Below, piece after piece: positions 6,723 through 14,651 of a stretch of DNA of 36,253 nt; position 1 is the stretch's first letter; each line of letters starts with the position of its first letter. Origin of the DNA: Miltoncostaea sp036826475 (GTDB taxonomy: Bacteria; Actinomycetota; Thermoleophilia; Miltoncostaeales; Miltoncostaeaceae). The DNA lies in the NCBI GenBank assembly GCA_036826475.1, contig DAISWG010000040.1, positions 1 to 36,253 of the forward strand, read 5' to 3'. The notes beneath the pieces are model-generated. The model was not told the origin of the DNA, did no database searches, and worked only from the letters and a program-made list of their open reading frames with translations. The position numbers and the translations under genes are program-made.

Positions 6723-7759
6723 GGGAGCGGCTTCCCGCTCGCGTCCTCCGGGGCGTCCTTCTCGAGGCGCCCGGTGAGGAACAGCCGGAACAGGTAGGCG
6801 AGCGACGGCACCAGCACGACCGCGCCGATCGCGACCGCGATCAGCAGGGCCTGGAGCGTCGCGCGGGAGGCCGCAGCCTCGTCGATCGTGAGCTCCGGCG
6901 GCAGGAACGCCGGGTGCTGGGCGACGACCCAGCCCCACAGGATCGCCCCCACCGCGACGGCCGCCGTCAGCCGGGCCGCGCCGAACCGCCGCCACCAGAC
7001 GAGCGCGAGCGTCCCGACCCCGGCGACGCCGGACAGGATCACCAACGGCAGCGCGTCGCCCGTGAGGCCGTCGTACAGCGCGGGCGCGTCCTCGTGCAGC
7101 ACGGGGAGCCCCGCGATCGCGAGGGCCCCGGCCACGACGCCGGCGATCAGCGCGCGCAGGCGCATCCCGTCGGCCAGGTCCGGCTCGCCGAGGCGCCGGG
7201 CGTCCGCCGCGAGGTAGACCGCCGCGAGGTAGGCGCCCGTGGCCACGGCGATCAGCCCCGTCATCACCGACGTGGGGTTCCACCAGCTCGTCAGGAGGTC
7301 CCCCGCGGCGTTGCCCACGGGCACGCGCCCGGAGGCCACCCCGCCGACCGCCGCGCCCAGGAAGAACGGCACCATCACCGACGACAGCGCGAACAGCGCG
7401 CGGTACGCGCGGTCGGAGCGGGGCGACCCTCCGTGCACGCCGCGGGTGGCGAACGCGACGCCGCGGAGGATGATCCCGATCGCCGCCAGGAAGAGCGGGA
7501 CGCAGAGCGTCGAGGCGACGGAACCGAACGCCTCCGGGAACGCGGTCCAGAACACCACGAGCACGAAGATGAGCCAGACGTGGTTCGCCTCCCACACGGG
7601 CCCCATCGAGCGCTCGATCAGGCGGCGGATGCGCACGCCCTCCTCGCCGCGGCCCGAGGTGGCGTCCCAGACTCCGGTGCCGAAGTCGGCCCCGCCCAGC
7701 ACCGCGTACGCCGTGAGCCCCACCACGATGAGCGCCCCGCACCAGTCGGCCAGGCTCAT
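6719..7759 (-). CDS. cydB: Cytochrome bd oxidase subunit II
   Basis: 346 residues, multi-spanning (about eight or nine hydrophobic helices). It partners CydA in the quinol:oxygen oxidoreductase of the inner membrane. Recognisable conserved segments are GGADFGTGVWDA (residues 22-33) and the GPVWEANHVWLIFVLVVFWTAFP stretch near residues 53-75, then ILRGVAFATRG. The ATG overlaps the cydA stop (ATGA at 7756-7759), and its own stop overlaps the next start. No cydD or cydC assembly-transporter genes follow in this window; they may lie elsewhere. Confidence 0.93.
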   Translation of the reverse strand: MSLADWCGALIVVGLTAYAVLGGADFGTGVWDATSGRGEEGVRIRRLIERSMGPVWEANHVWLIFVLVVFWTAFPEAFGSVASTLCVPLFLAAIGIILRGVAFATRGVHGGSPRSDRAYRALFALSSVMVPFFLGAAVGGVASGRVPVGNAAGDLLTSWWNPTSVMTGLIAVATGAYLAAVYLAADARRLGEPDLADGMRLRALIAGVVAGALAIAGLPVLHEDAPALYDGLTGDALPLVILSGVAGVGTLALVWWRRFGAARLTAAVAVGAILWGWVVAQHPAFLPPELTIDEAAASRATLQALLIAVAIGAVVLVPSLAYLFRLFLTGRLEKDAPEDASGKPLP

Positions 7760-9168
7760 GTCGCCTCCGCCTCCGTCCTGGGGAGCGACTCGGCGCCGGG
7801 CACCTCATGGTCCAGCGGGGTGCGGGCGACCCGCCGGAGCAGGGACACCGCGATGACCGTCAGGGCGAGGTAGACGACGATCACCGTCGCGTACCCGAAC
7901 GGGATCCCGGACGCCCCGGTCACCGCCTGGTCGACCGTCATCACCTCGTAGACGATCCAGGGTTGGCGTCCCACCTCGGTCACGATCCAGCCGCAGATCA
8001 GGGCGGCCGCCGCCGCCGGCCCCGCGAGCACCGCCGCCCGGTAGAACCACTTGGAGCGGGGTGGGCGCTGCCGTCGCCACCAGGTGAGCAGGTAGACCAG
8101 GGCCAGCGCGGCCAGCGCCGTGCCGAGGCCCACCATCGCCTGGAACGCGAACCGCACCACGTTCACGGGCGGCTGCTCGTCGGCGGGGACGCTGTCGAGC
8201 CCCTGCACGACGGCGTCCGGGTCGTGCTGGGCCAGGACCGAGAGCATGTCGGGGAACGCGATGCCCCCGTGGACCTCGCCGTCGGAGTACCAGCCCAGGA
8301 TGTGGAGGGGGGCGCTCGCCTGCGTCTGCCCGAGCCCCTCCATCGCGGCCAGCTTCACCGGTTGGGTGTCGGCCACCGATCGGGCGGCCCAGTCGCCCAC
8401 CACGAGCTGCACCGGCGCCGCGAGGGCGGCGATCGTGAACGGCACGACGAGGCCGATGCGGTGGTAGCGGTCGCGCTTGCCGCGCAGCCAGGCGTACGCG
8501 TACACCCCGGCGACGCAGAACCCCGCGACCATGTAGCCGGCGAGCAGCATGTGCACCAGCTCGTGCCAGACGTAGCTGCCGAAGATCGCCGCCCACGGGT
8601 CGACGTTCACGACCTCCCCGTTCACGATGTCGAACCCCGTCGGGTTGTTCATCCACGCGTTGACCGTCAGCACGAAGAGCGACCCGGCGATGCCGGCGAT
8701 CGCGACGGGGATGCCCGTCAGGAAGTGGACCTTCCTCGGCAGGCGATCCCATCCGTACACGTAGATGGCGATGAAGATGGCCTCCACGAAGAACGAGAAG
8801 CCCTCGAATCCGAACGCCAGGCCGAACACGTCGCCGAAGGTCGCCATGAACTCCGGCCAGAGGATCCCCAGCTCGAACGAGAGGATCGTGCCGGAGACGA
8901 CGCCGACGGCGAACAGCACGATCATCGCCTTGGACCACCGCTTCGCCAGCGTCCGGTACAGCGGGTCCCCGGTGCGGAGGTAGAGCGCCTCCACCGTCAG
9001 CACGATCGCCGGGAAGGCGACCCCGAAGCACACGATGATGATGTGCCAGCCGAGCGACAGGGCCTGCATCTGGCGGGCCTGGAACAGGTGCTCCTGCTCG
9101 GCCGTCGCGCCCAGGGCGCCCCCGGCCTGCAGCGCGAGGCCCGCGAGGTGCGCGACGGGGTCGATCAC
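7756..9168 (-). CDS. cydA: Cytochrome bd oxidase subunit I
   Basis: 470 residues. It carries the haems and the quinol site of the high-affinity terminal oxidase. Landmarks are GWHIIIVCFGV with His42 (the equivalent of E. coli His19), ILWPEFMATFGDVFGLAFGFEGF, the helix with WHELVHMLLAGYM that holds the axial His of b558, and EVGRQPWIVYEVM, the GRQPW box. The N-terminus is about 20 residues longer than in E. coli. The length and spacing suggest the short Q-loop class common in Gram-positives. The GTG start has GGAGG 8 bases upstream. The 86-bp gap before it contains GACCGC-c-GCGGTC (9229-9241). I saw no Rex-like TGTGAA...TTCACA site. Confidence 0.95.
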   Translation of the reverse strand: MIDPVAHLAGLALQAGGALGATAEQEHLFQARQMQALSLGWHIIIVCFGVAFPAIVLTVEALYLRTGDPLYRTLAKRWSKAMIVLFAVGVVSGTILSFELGILWPEFMATFGDVFGLAFGFEGFSFFVEAIFIAIYVYGWDRLPRKVHFLTGIPVAIAGIAGSLFVLTVNAWMNNPTGFDIVNGEVVNVDPWAAIFGSYVWHELVHMLLAGYMVAGFCVAGVYAYAWLRGKRDRYHRIGLVVPFTIAALAAPVQLVVGDWAARSVADTQPVKLAAMEGLGQTQASAPLHILGWYSDGEVHGGIAFPDMLSVLAQHDPDAVVQGLDSVPADEQPPVNVVRFAFQAMVGLGTALAALALVYLLTWWRRQRPPRSKWFYRAAVLAGPAAAAALICGWIVTEVGRQPWIVYEVMTVDQAVTGASGIPFGYATVIVVYLALTVIAVSLLRRVARTPLDHEVPGAESLPRTEAEAT

Positions 9169-9254
9169 GGGGCACGCCTCCAGGGGGGCCGGCCGGTCGG
9201 AGTGCTGTTACCCCATCGTGGACCTGCCGACCGCCGCGGTCGACGGGCCGGATG

Positions 9255-10223
9255 TCACGTCCGGACGGGCTCCCGCCGCGCCGGGGCGGCGCCGGGGGTC
9301 CCGGGGGACGCCGGCCGCGCGCGCACGATCCAGACCGCCACCGCCGCCGCCGGCAGCACGATCGCCAGCCCGCCGGCGATGTCCAGGACGTAGTGGTTGC
9401 CCGTGACCACGATGCACACGGCGATCAGCACCGGGTAGGCCCACCCGAGCGCCTTGGTCCACATCCACGGCGTCAACCTGATGAGCGCCCACGCCACGAC
9501 GGGGGCCATGCCCACGTGCAGGCTCGGCATCGCCGCGACCGGGTTGTAGAAGGCGCGGATGAACGACGAGTCGAGGTCGAAGAACGTCTGCTCGCTCACG
9601 GTGTCGGTGAACCCCGACGCGAGCAGCCGCGGCGGGGCGACGGGGAGCAGCGCGTAGACCACCAGGCCGGCCGACCACGAGATGATCGCCATGTTCCGGA
9701 CGAAGGCGTACGCCGGGCGGCGGTAGCGGTAGACCAGGAACAGGGTGAGCGGGAGCACCACCACCTGGCTCACCACGTAGAGGGTGTTCCAGAACGGCAT
9801 GGCCAGGGAGTGGTCGACGAAGAAGCGCTGCATCCCCGACTCGACGGAGATGCCGAGGGTCTTCTCCAGGCTCACGATGTCGGCGGCGTTCTCGCGGCCC
9901 TCGGCGATCGTGCCCCCGAAGAATCCGCGCACCAGGCTGTAGACGCCGTACGCGCCCAGGGCGATGGCCATCTCGCGCAGGCCGCTCCCGGTCGAGGCCG
10001 CCGCCAGGCGGGCGGCGCGCAGCCGCGCGACGATCCACGCCCAGGCGCCGACGAGCGCCGCCCACTCGCCGCGGGCCAGATCGACGGCCGCGCCCCGCAC
10101 CGCCTCCCAGCGCGGGTGTGCCGCGTCCGCGGGGCGGAGGTGGAGCCTCTCGTGTGGTGTCCGGGCCAGGTCGACCGCCGGTGACGGATCGCGGGGTGCA
10201 GGCGATCGTAACATCGGCCACAT
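9255..10223 (-). CDS. PAP2-superfamily membrane phosphatase (inositolphosphotransferase-like)
   Basis: About 322 residues with five or six membrane helices. The PAP2 catalytic blocks are PSLHVGMAPVVAWAL (conserved His) and GNHYVLDIAGGLA (His and Asp), at roughly two thirds of the length. The arrangement AMPSLHVG...GNHYVLD is that of the Aur1/Ipt1-like PAP2_3 group rather than PgpB. Members remove phosphate from lipid phosphates or transfer phospho-head groups, so a prenyl-phosphate or inositol-phospholipid substrate is possible; this is inference. The start is uncertain: ATGs at 10223 and 10214 are both in frame, and neither has a strong ribosome binding site. It follows the hopanoid operon on the same strand. 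Confidence 0.8.
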   Translation of the reverse strand: MWPMLRSPAPRDPSPAVDLARTPHERLHLRPADAAHPRWEAVRGAAVDLARGEWAALVGAWAWIVARLRAARLAAASTGSGLREMAIALGAYGVYSLVRGFFGGTIAEGRENAADIVSLEKTLGISVESGMQRFFVDHSLAMPFWNTLYVVSQVVVLPLTLFLVYRYRRPAYAFVRNMAIISWSAGLVVYALLPVAPPRLLASGFTDTVSEQTFFDLDSSFIRAFYNPVAAMPSLHVGMAPVVAWALIRLTPWMWTKALGWAYPVLIAVCIVVTGNHYVLDIAGGLAIVLPAAAVAVWIVRARPASPGTPGAAPARREPVRT

Positions 10224-10283
10224 CGTCGGAGCCTGGCCGTTCGGACGGCCCGGTTGTCGGCGCACGCGGGAGGTTTCGTCCGC

Positions 10284-11543
10284 CTAGGGGGCGAGCACCG
10301 CCTCGGGGAGGCCGGTGCTGGACGGGTCCTCGACCCAGGTGGCGGCGATGCGGCGGCCGCCGACGACGAGCTCGGGCGTGCCGTACGTCGACGCGAAGGG
10401 CGAGGGCGCGCCCCATGCGCCGCCGACCGCGGAGCGGACCAGGAAGCTGTGGCTGTCCGGGCCCGGGCCGGGGTCGACCGCGACGGACATCACCACCCGG
10501 CCGCCCTGCGCGACGGCGAGGTCGTCCACCGCGTCGATGGTCCCGAAGTCGGGATCGGCGGGGCCGGTCCAGGCGACCTCCTCCGGCCCCCAGACGCCGC
10601 CCGAGAGGATGCCGAGACGGGCGCCGTCGCCGCTGCGCGCGTAGACCGGCGTCCCATCGGGGGTGACGGCGACCTGGACGACGCTCGTGCGCGTGGTGAT
10701 GACCGGCACGTTCGGGAGGGCGACCCACGCCGGGGACAGTGCCGGCAGGTACCGGACGGGGGCGATCGCGGGCGGCGCGCCAAAGTGGTCCTCGGCGGTG
10801 GACACCGAGAGCACCGCGTCTCCGCGGGCGTTCAGGTACAGGTCGGCGGGAGCGGGCGAGGGGTACGTCCCCGGCGCGACGAGGGTCGTCGGCGGCGCCC
10901 ACTGGAGGGAGCCGGGATCGAACGAGGACGCGGCGACTGACTGGCCCGCCACGCCGGCCTCGCTCCAGGCCGCCACGACGCGGCCCGACGGCTCGGATGC
11001 GCGCGCCACGACCGCCGTGCGGGCGGGGCCCGGCGGGAGCGGCCGTGAGACCCATCGCCTCGGCCCGGTCCGGACCAGGGCGACGGCGTCGGTGTCGTCG
11101 CCCGCGACGAGGACCACGCGGGAGCCCGCGACGGCCGCGGACAGCGCGGTGAACGACCGCACCTCCTGCGGCAGGCGCTCGGTGCGCCACGTGCCCCGGG
11201 ACAGGACGGACACGAGAAGCTCGCCGCGGCGCTTCCAGGCCACGACGTGCGGCCCGGCGGCGGCGTCGCCGACCCGGACCAACTGGAGGTTCCCGCGGCC
11301 GAGCTCGTACCCCGCCGTCGGCCGGTTCAGCCGGTCGACGCGGCGGATCGCGACGCGGATCCGGTCGGGCCCCGGCAGCGCGCGCTCGTACGCGACGGCT
11401 GCGCGGCCATTCGTGCTGAGGTCGACGGCGGCGTCGCCGTAGCGGTCGCCCGGCGGCAGGATCCGCGCGCCCAGCGCCGGGGCGGCCGCCGCCAGCAGCG
11501 CGACGAGCGCGACGGCGGCGGGGGCGAGGCGGCGGGCGGTCAT
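10284..11543 (-). CDS. Secreted protein with propeller-like repeats
   Basis: 419 residues. A signal peptide (TARRLAPAAVALVALLAAAA, probable cleavage near ALG-AR) is followed by a chain of about 45-55-residue units. Each carries a strand of the type GrvvaaW: GRAAVAYERA, PHVVAWKRRGELLV, SRVVLVAGDDTD, GRVVAAWSEAG, GDAVLSVS, GTPVYARSGD, GRVVMSVAVD, RRIAATWVED. This spacing suggests a six- or seven-bladed beta-propeller. No catalytic motif is seen. ATG 11543 lies 8 bases past a TAGTGT box and 11 bases after the hpnE stop, so it can be read both from its own promoter and as the last part of the hopanoid transcript. An in-frame GTG at 11555 is the alternative start. Confidence 0.65.
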   Translation of the reverse strand: MTARRLAPAAVALVALLAAAAPALGARILPPGDRYGDAAVDLSTNGRAAVAYERALPGPDRIRVAIRRVDRLNRPTAGYELGRGNLQLVRVGDAAAGPHVVAWKRRGELLVSVLSRGTWRTERLPQEVRSFTALSAAVAGSRVVLVAGDDTDAVALVRTGPRRWVSRPLPPGPARTAVVARASEPSGRVVAAWSEAGVAGQSVAASSFDPGSLQWAPPTTLVAPGTYPSPAPADLYLNARGDAVLSVSTAEDHFGAPPAIAPVRYLPALSPAWVALPNVPVITTRTSVVQVAVTPDGTPVYARSGDGARLGILSGGVWGPEEVAWTGPADPDFGTIDAVDDLAVAQGGRVVMSVAVDPGPGPDSHSFLVRSAVGGAWGAPSPFASTYGTPELVVGGRRIAATWVEDPSSTGLPEAVLAP

Positions 11544-11551
11544 CGCGACCG

Positions 11552-11557
11552 ACACTA
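11552..11557 (-). promoter_or_regulatory. Leaderless-type -10 box overlapping the hpnE stop (TAGTGT)
   Basis: TAGTGT on the minus strand includes the TAG stop of hpnE and ends 8 bases before the ATG at 11543. It would give the secreted protein its own promoter inside the hopanoid transcript. Confidence 0.45.
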
Positions 11558-12934
11558 CGATCGCCGTCTCGACCCGACAAGCATGCGGAACCGATCCGTA
11601 ATGCCGCCGTATGGGCGGCCCTCAGGGGCCCCGACGACGTGGCGGGCGGCGCGGATGCCGCTGCGGACGGCCCCCTCCATCGTGGCCGGCCAGCCGGTGT
11701 CCGTCCAGGCCCCCGCCAGCGCGACCCCCGGCACGGGGGTGGCGGCGCCGGGGCGGCGGGAGGCCTGGCCGGGCGCCGCCGCGAACGTCGCGCGCGGCTC
11801 CTTCACCACCGCGCTCCCCAGCAGCTCCGCCCCCCGCGCCCGCGGGTACAGGCCCTCCACCTCGTCGCGGATCGCCGCCGCCAGCTCGTCGCGCGGGACC
11901 TCCACCTCGCCGCGCGCGCCGGAGATCGACACCGCAAGGTGGTGCTCGCCCGGGGCGCCGGCGTGGTCCATCGCCGAGCGGTTGAACACCCACTGGGCGG
12001 GGCTGTCGATGACCGCCTCGAACGGCTCGTCCATGACGGGGCGGTTGTACCAGAGGTGCACGTTCACGATGGGCGACGCGTTGAGCCCCGGCTCGTGCGG
12101 CACCGCGTCGGGCGCCACCTCGTGCGCCATCCGGGGCGGGATCGCCAGCACCACGCCGTCGGCCTCCAGGCGCTCGCCGCCGCGCAGCTCGACGTGCCGC
12201 TCGCCCACCGCCGCGACCCCCCGGCCGGTCAGCACCGTGCCACCGCGCGCCGCCAGGAAGTCGCGCGCGGCCGGGTCGACGACCCGGGTGAGCCCCACCC
12301 GCGGCCACCCGATGGCCGACCCGCCGCCCGTGCGCAGGAACCCCTCCTGGAACACGTACGCCGCGAGGGCCGCCGACACGCGGTCGGAGCGGTCGTTGCA
12401 GGTCGGCAGCACGATCAGGTCCCAGAAGCGCCTGATCGCGCGCTCCGACTGGCCGTGGTCGCCCAGCCAGTCGGCGAACGTCCGGTCGTCGAGCGCATCG
12501 CGGGCGCCCGGCCGCAGGGCCACCAGCGCGAGCAGGGCGCGCACCGCCGCCGCACGCTCCCCCACGGTCAGGTGGGGGTAGGCGGCGAACGAGGCGCTCA
12601 GATGGAAGGGCGCGGGCACCGGCGCCGCGCGCAGGCGGCCCGTCCTGCCGGCGCGGTCGCGCACCGCGACGTCCAGTCTCCGCTGGAGGGTGGTGGCGCC
12701 GAGCGTGCCGAGCAGGCGCAGCAGCCCGATGTACGCGGTGCAGCAGCCCAGGAACACGTGCTGGCCGTTGTCGATCTCGCGGCCGCTGGCGGCGTCGGTG
12801 AAGCTGAACGCCCGGCCGCCGAGGAAGGGGCGGCGCTCCACCAGGGTCACCCGCGCGCCCAGGCCCGCCGCCTCGCAGGCGGCCGCGACGCCCGCCAGGC
12901 CGCCCCCGCACACCACCACGTGGGGGCGCGTCAG
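11555..12934 (-). CDS. hpnE: Hydroxysqualene dehydroxylase (squalene-associated FAD protein)
   Basis: A 459-residue flavoprotein of the amine-oxidase/phytoene-desaturase type. In the HpnCDE route it reduces hydroxysqualene to squalene. Features are the FAD dinucleotide fold VVVCGGGLAGVAAACEAAGLGARVTLVERRP in two parts at the N-terminus, GGRAFSF, NGQHVFLGCCTAY, and the C-terminal VAGAW-like FAD motif ALAGAWTDTGWPATMEGAVRSG. Start: the upstream hpnD stop overlaps a CTG in frame (CTGA, 12931-12934). This matches the NTGA junctions of the whole operon and leaves a normal five-residue lead before the first strand. The nearest ordinary start, GTG at 12919, would trim that strand. Its stop overlaps a promoter for the next gene. 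Confidence 0.92.
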   Translation of the reverse strand: MTRPHVVVCGGGLAGVAAACEAAGLGARVTLVERRPFLGGRAFSFTDAASGREIDNGQHVFLGCCTAYIGLLRLLGTLGATTLQRRLDVAVRDRAGRTGRLRAAPVPAPFHLSASFAAYPHLTVGERAAAVRALLALVALRPGARDALDDRTFADWLGDHGQSERAIRRFWDLIVLPTCNDRSDRVSAALAAYVFQEGFLRTGGGSAIGWPRVGLTRVVDPAARDFLAARGGTVLTGRGVAAVGERHVELRGGERLEADGVVLAIPPRMAHEVAPDAVPHEPGLNASPIVNVHLWYNRPVMDEPFEAVIDSPAQWVFNRSAMDHAGAPGEHHLAVSISGARGEVEVPRDELAAAIRDEVEGLYPRARGAELLGSAVVKEPRATFAAAPGQASRRPGAATPVPGVALAGAWTDTGWPATMEGAVRSGIRAARHVVGAPEGRPYGGITDRFRMLVGSRRRS

Positions 12935-13785
12935 CGCAGCGCCCCCGCCGTGCGGCGTGCCATGAGCGCGAGCTTCTGGCCGCCCGACAGGGAGATGCGG
13001 CCGCCCATCACGTCGTAGTCGCGCTCCTCGATCTCGGCGAGGATCTGGCGGTAGAGGCCCGACAGCATCGCCACGCACATCCGAGAGCGGCGGTCGAGCA
13101 GCGGCAGCAGCCGCTCGCCCCGGGCGATGAACGCGTGGGCGCGCCCCCCCTGCTCGGCCATGAGCGCCCGGAAGCCCGGCGTCACCGCGCCCGCCTTGAT
13201 CTGCTCCTCGGTCACGCCGTGCGCGGCCATGGCGTCGGCGGGGAGGTAGATGCGGTCGCGACCGGCGTCCTCGGCGACGTCGCGCATGATGTTCACGATC
13301 TGGAGGCCCACGCCGAGCTCCTCGGCATGGGACGGCGCGGCGGGATCGTCGAAGCCGAAGATGTGCAGGCTCACCAGGCCGACCGCGCCGGCGACCCGGT
13401 CGCAGTAGACGCGCAGCGCCTCCTCGTCGGCGTAGCGCGACACGGTGAGGTCCATCTCGACGCCGTCGATCAGGGCGTCCAGGGGCTCCCGGGGGATCGC
13501 GAAGCGGCGGATGGTGTCCGCCAGCGCCACCAGCACGGGGTCGTCCGGGGGCGGCGTGCCCGCCACCGCCGCGTCGAGTTGCTCCCGCAGGACGGCGACG
13601 GCGGCACGCCGCCGGGCGAGGGGCTCCGCGCCGTCGACGGCGTCGTCGGCACGCCGGCTGAAGGCGTAGGCGGCGTAGATGCCGGAGCGCTTGCGCTCCG
13701 GGAGCAGGATGAACCCGTAGTAGAAGTTCCGCGCCTCGCGGCGGGACACCTCGCGGCAGTGGCGGTGCGCCTCCTCGAGCGTCAT
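12931..13785 (-). CDS. hpnD: Presqualene diphosphate synthase HpnD
   Basis: 284 residues, trans-isoprenyl diphosphate synthase (squalene/phytoene synthase) fold. It joins two farnesyl diphosphates to presqualene diphosphate. It has both Asp-rich motifs: FSRRADDAVDGAE (DxxxD, about residues 45-55) and IVNIMRDVAEDAGRDRIYLP (DxxxD, about 165-185), plus the early RNFYYGFILLPERKR block typical of HpnD. ATG 13785 overlaps the hpnC stop (ATGA). The frame is open upstream to 13896, but that stretch is the shadow of hpnC. HpnD and HpnC are paralogues lying side by side; this one is assigned HpnD from order and from its N-terminal block. Confidence 0.93.
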   Translation of the reverse strand: MTLEEAHRHCREVSRREARNFYYGFILLPERKRSGIYAAYAFSRRADDAVDGAEPLARRRAAVAVLREQLDAAVAGTPPPDDPVLVALADTIRRFAIPREPLDALIDGVEMDLTVSRYADEEALRVYCDRVAGAVGLVSLHIFGFDDPAAPSHAEELGVGLQIVNIMRDVAEDAGRDRIYLPADAMAAHGVTEEQIKAGAVTPGFRALMAEQGGRAHAFIARGERLLPLLDRRSRMCVAMLSGLYRQILAEIEERDYDVMGGRISLSGGQKLALMARRTAGALR

Positions 13786-14651
13786 GCCCGCGCCGCGCGG
13801 CGCAACGCCGCCGCCGCGATCCGGGCGCGCCCCAGGCGCCCGGGTGCGGGGCGCCGCCGGAGGGTGTCGTGATCCTGGGCGGCGATCGCGTCGCACAGGG
13901 CGAGGCCGCCGGCGCTGAACATCCTCAGGTCGAGGCCCACCCGCCGCGGGACGAACCGATGCAGGGGCTCACCCCGCAGCAGGTACCCGCGCGCCAGGGC
14001 CACCTCGGCGGCCACCAGCGCCCGCACGTCGGGCGAGGCCTCGGGCGCCCGCAGGTCGTCCTCGCCCACGCCGAAGCGGGCCATCGACTCGCGCGGCAGG
14101 TAGATCCGGTCGCGGTCCCGCAGGTCGCGGGCGATGTCCTGCCAGAAGTTCACGAGCTGCAGCCCGATGCAGGTGGCGTCGCTCATCCCCAGCCGCCACG
14201 GGTCGCGGTAGCCGAGCACGCCCAGCACCATCTCGCCCACCGTCGTGGCCGAATGGCGGCAGTAGTCGATGAGCTCCTCGTGCGTGTCCCACCGGCGCCG
14301 GCGCTGGTCCATGCGGTTCGCCTCGATGAGCCGCAGGAACGGGTCGGTGGCGAGCCCCCGCCGGCGGATGACGTCGGCCGTCGCGACGAGCCCCGGTGAC
14401 GCGTCACCGCCCTCCGACGCGCGCAGGAGCTCCGCCTCGAAGGCGTCGAGCCGCCGCAGCCGCTCCTCGGGGCCGCCCGGCCCCTCGTCGCCGATGTCGT
14501 CGGTGGTGCGGCAGAACCAGTAGACGGTGCCCAAGTCGGCCCGCACGTCGCGGGGGGCGAGCAGGAACGCGACGGGGAAGTTCTCGTCGTGCGCCCGGAC
14601 GGCCTCCCGCCCGGGCGTGCGCGCGCTCGTGGCGGGATCGACGGCCCTCAC
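13782..14651 (-). CDS. hpnC: Squalene synthase-like HpnC
   Basis: 289 residues, the second squalene/phytoene-synthase-fold protein of the operon. In the HpnCDE pathway it converts presqualene diphosphate to hydroxysqualene. It has ENFPVAFLLAPRDVRADLGTVYWFCRTTDDIGDEG in consecutive segments near residues 20-55, including the DDIGDE motif, and LQLVNFWQDIARDLRDRDRIYLP with the second DxxxD. The ENFPVA start block is characteristic of HpnC. The GTG at 14651 overlaps the shc stop as GTGA. The first 18 or so residues are an Arg/Asp/Pro extension. It is translationally coupled to hpnD downstream. Confidence 0.93.
   Translation of the reverse strand: MRAVDPATSARTPGREAVRAHDENFPVAFLLAPRDVRADLGTVYWFCRTTDDIGDEGPGGPEERLRRLDAFEAELLRASEGGDASPGLVATADVIRRRGLATDPFLRLIEANRMDQRRRRWDTHEELIDYCRHSATTVGEMVLGVLGYRDPWRLGMSDATCIGLQLVNFWQDIARDLRDRDRIYLPRESMARFGVGEDDLRAPEASPDVRALVAAEVALARGYLLRGEPLHRFVPRRVGLDLRMFSAGGLALCDAIAAQDHDTLRRRPAPGRLGRARIAAAALRRAARA

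Noticed and set aside
9169..9254. Rex or FNR-type operator upstream of cydA
   Set aside because: Neither a TGTGAA/TTCACA nor a TTGAT/ATCAA pair is present; only GC palindromes are seen.
12935..13078. Upstream extension of hpnE inside hpnD
   Set aside because: The extra residues are Arg/Pro-rich shadow of hpnD and precede a complete FAD-binding fold.
14183..14407. Short overlapping frames inside hpnC and other GC-rich genes
   Set aside because: They have the Arg/Ala/Pro/Ser-rich composition of frame-shifted GC-rich DNA and no start signals.
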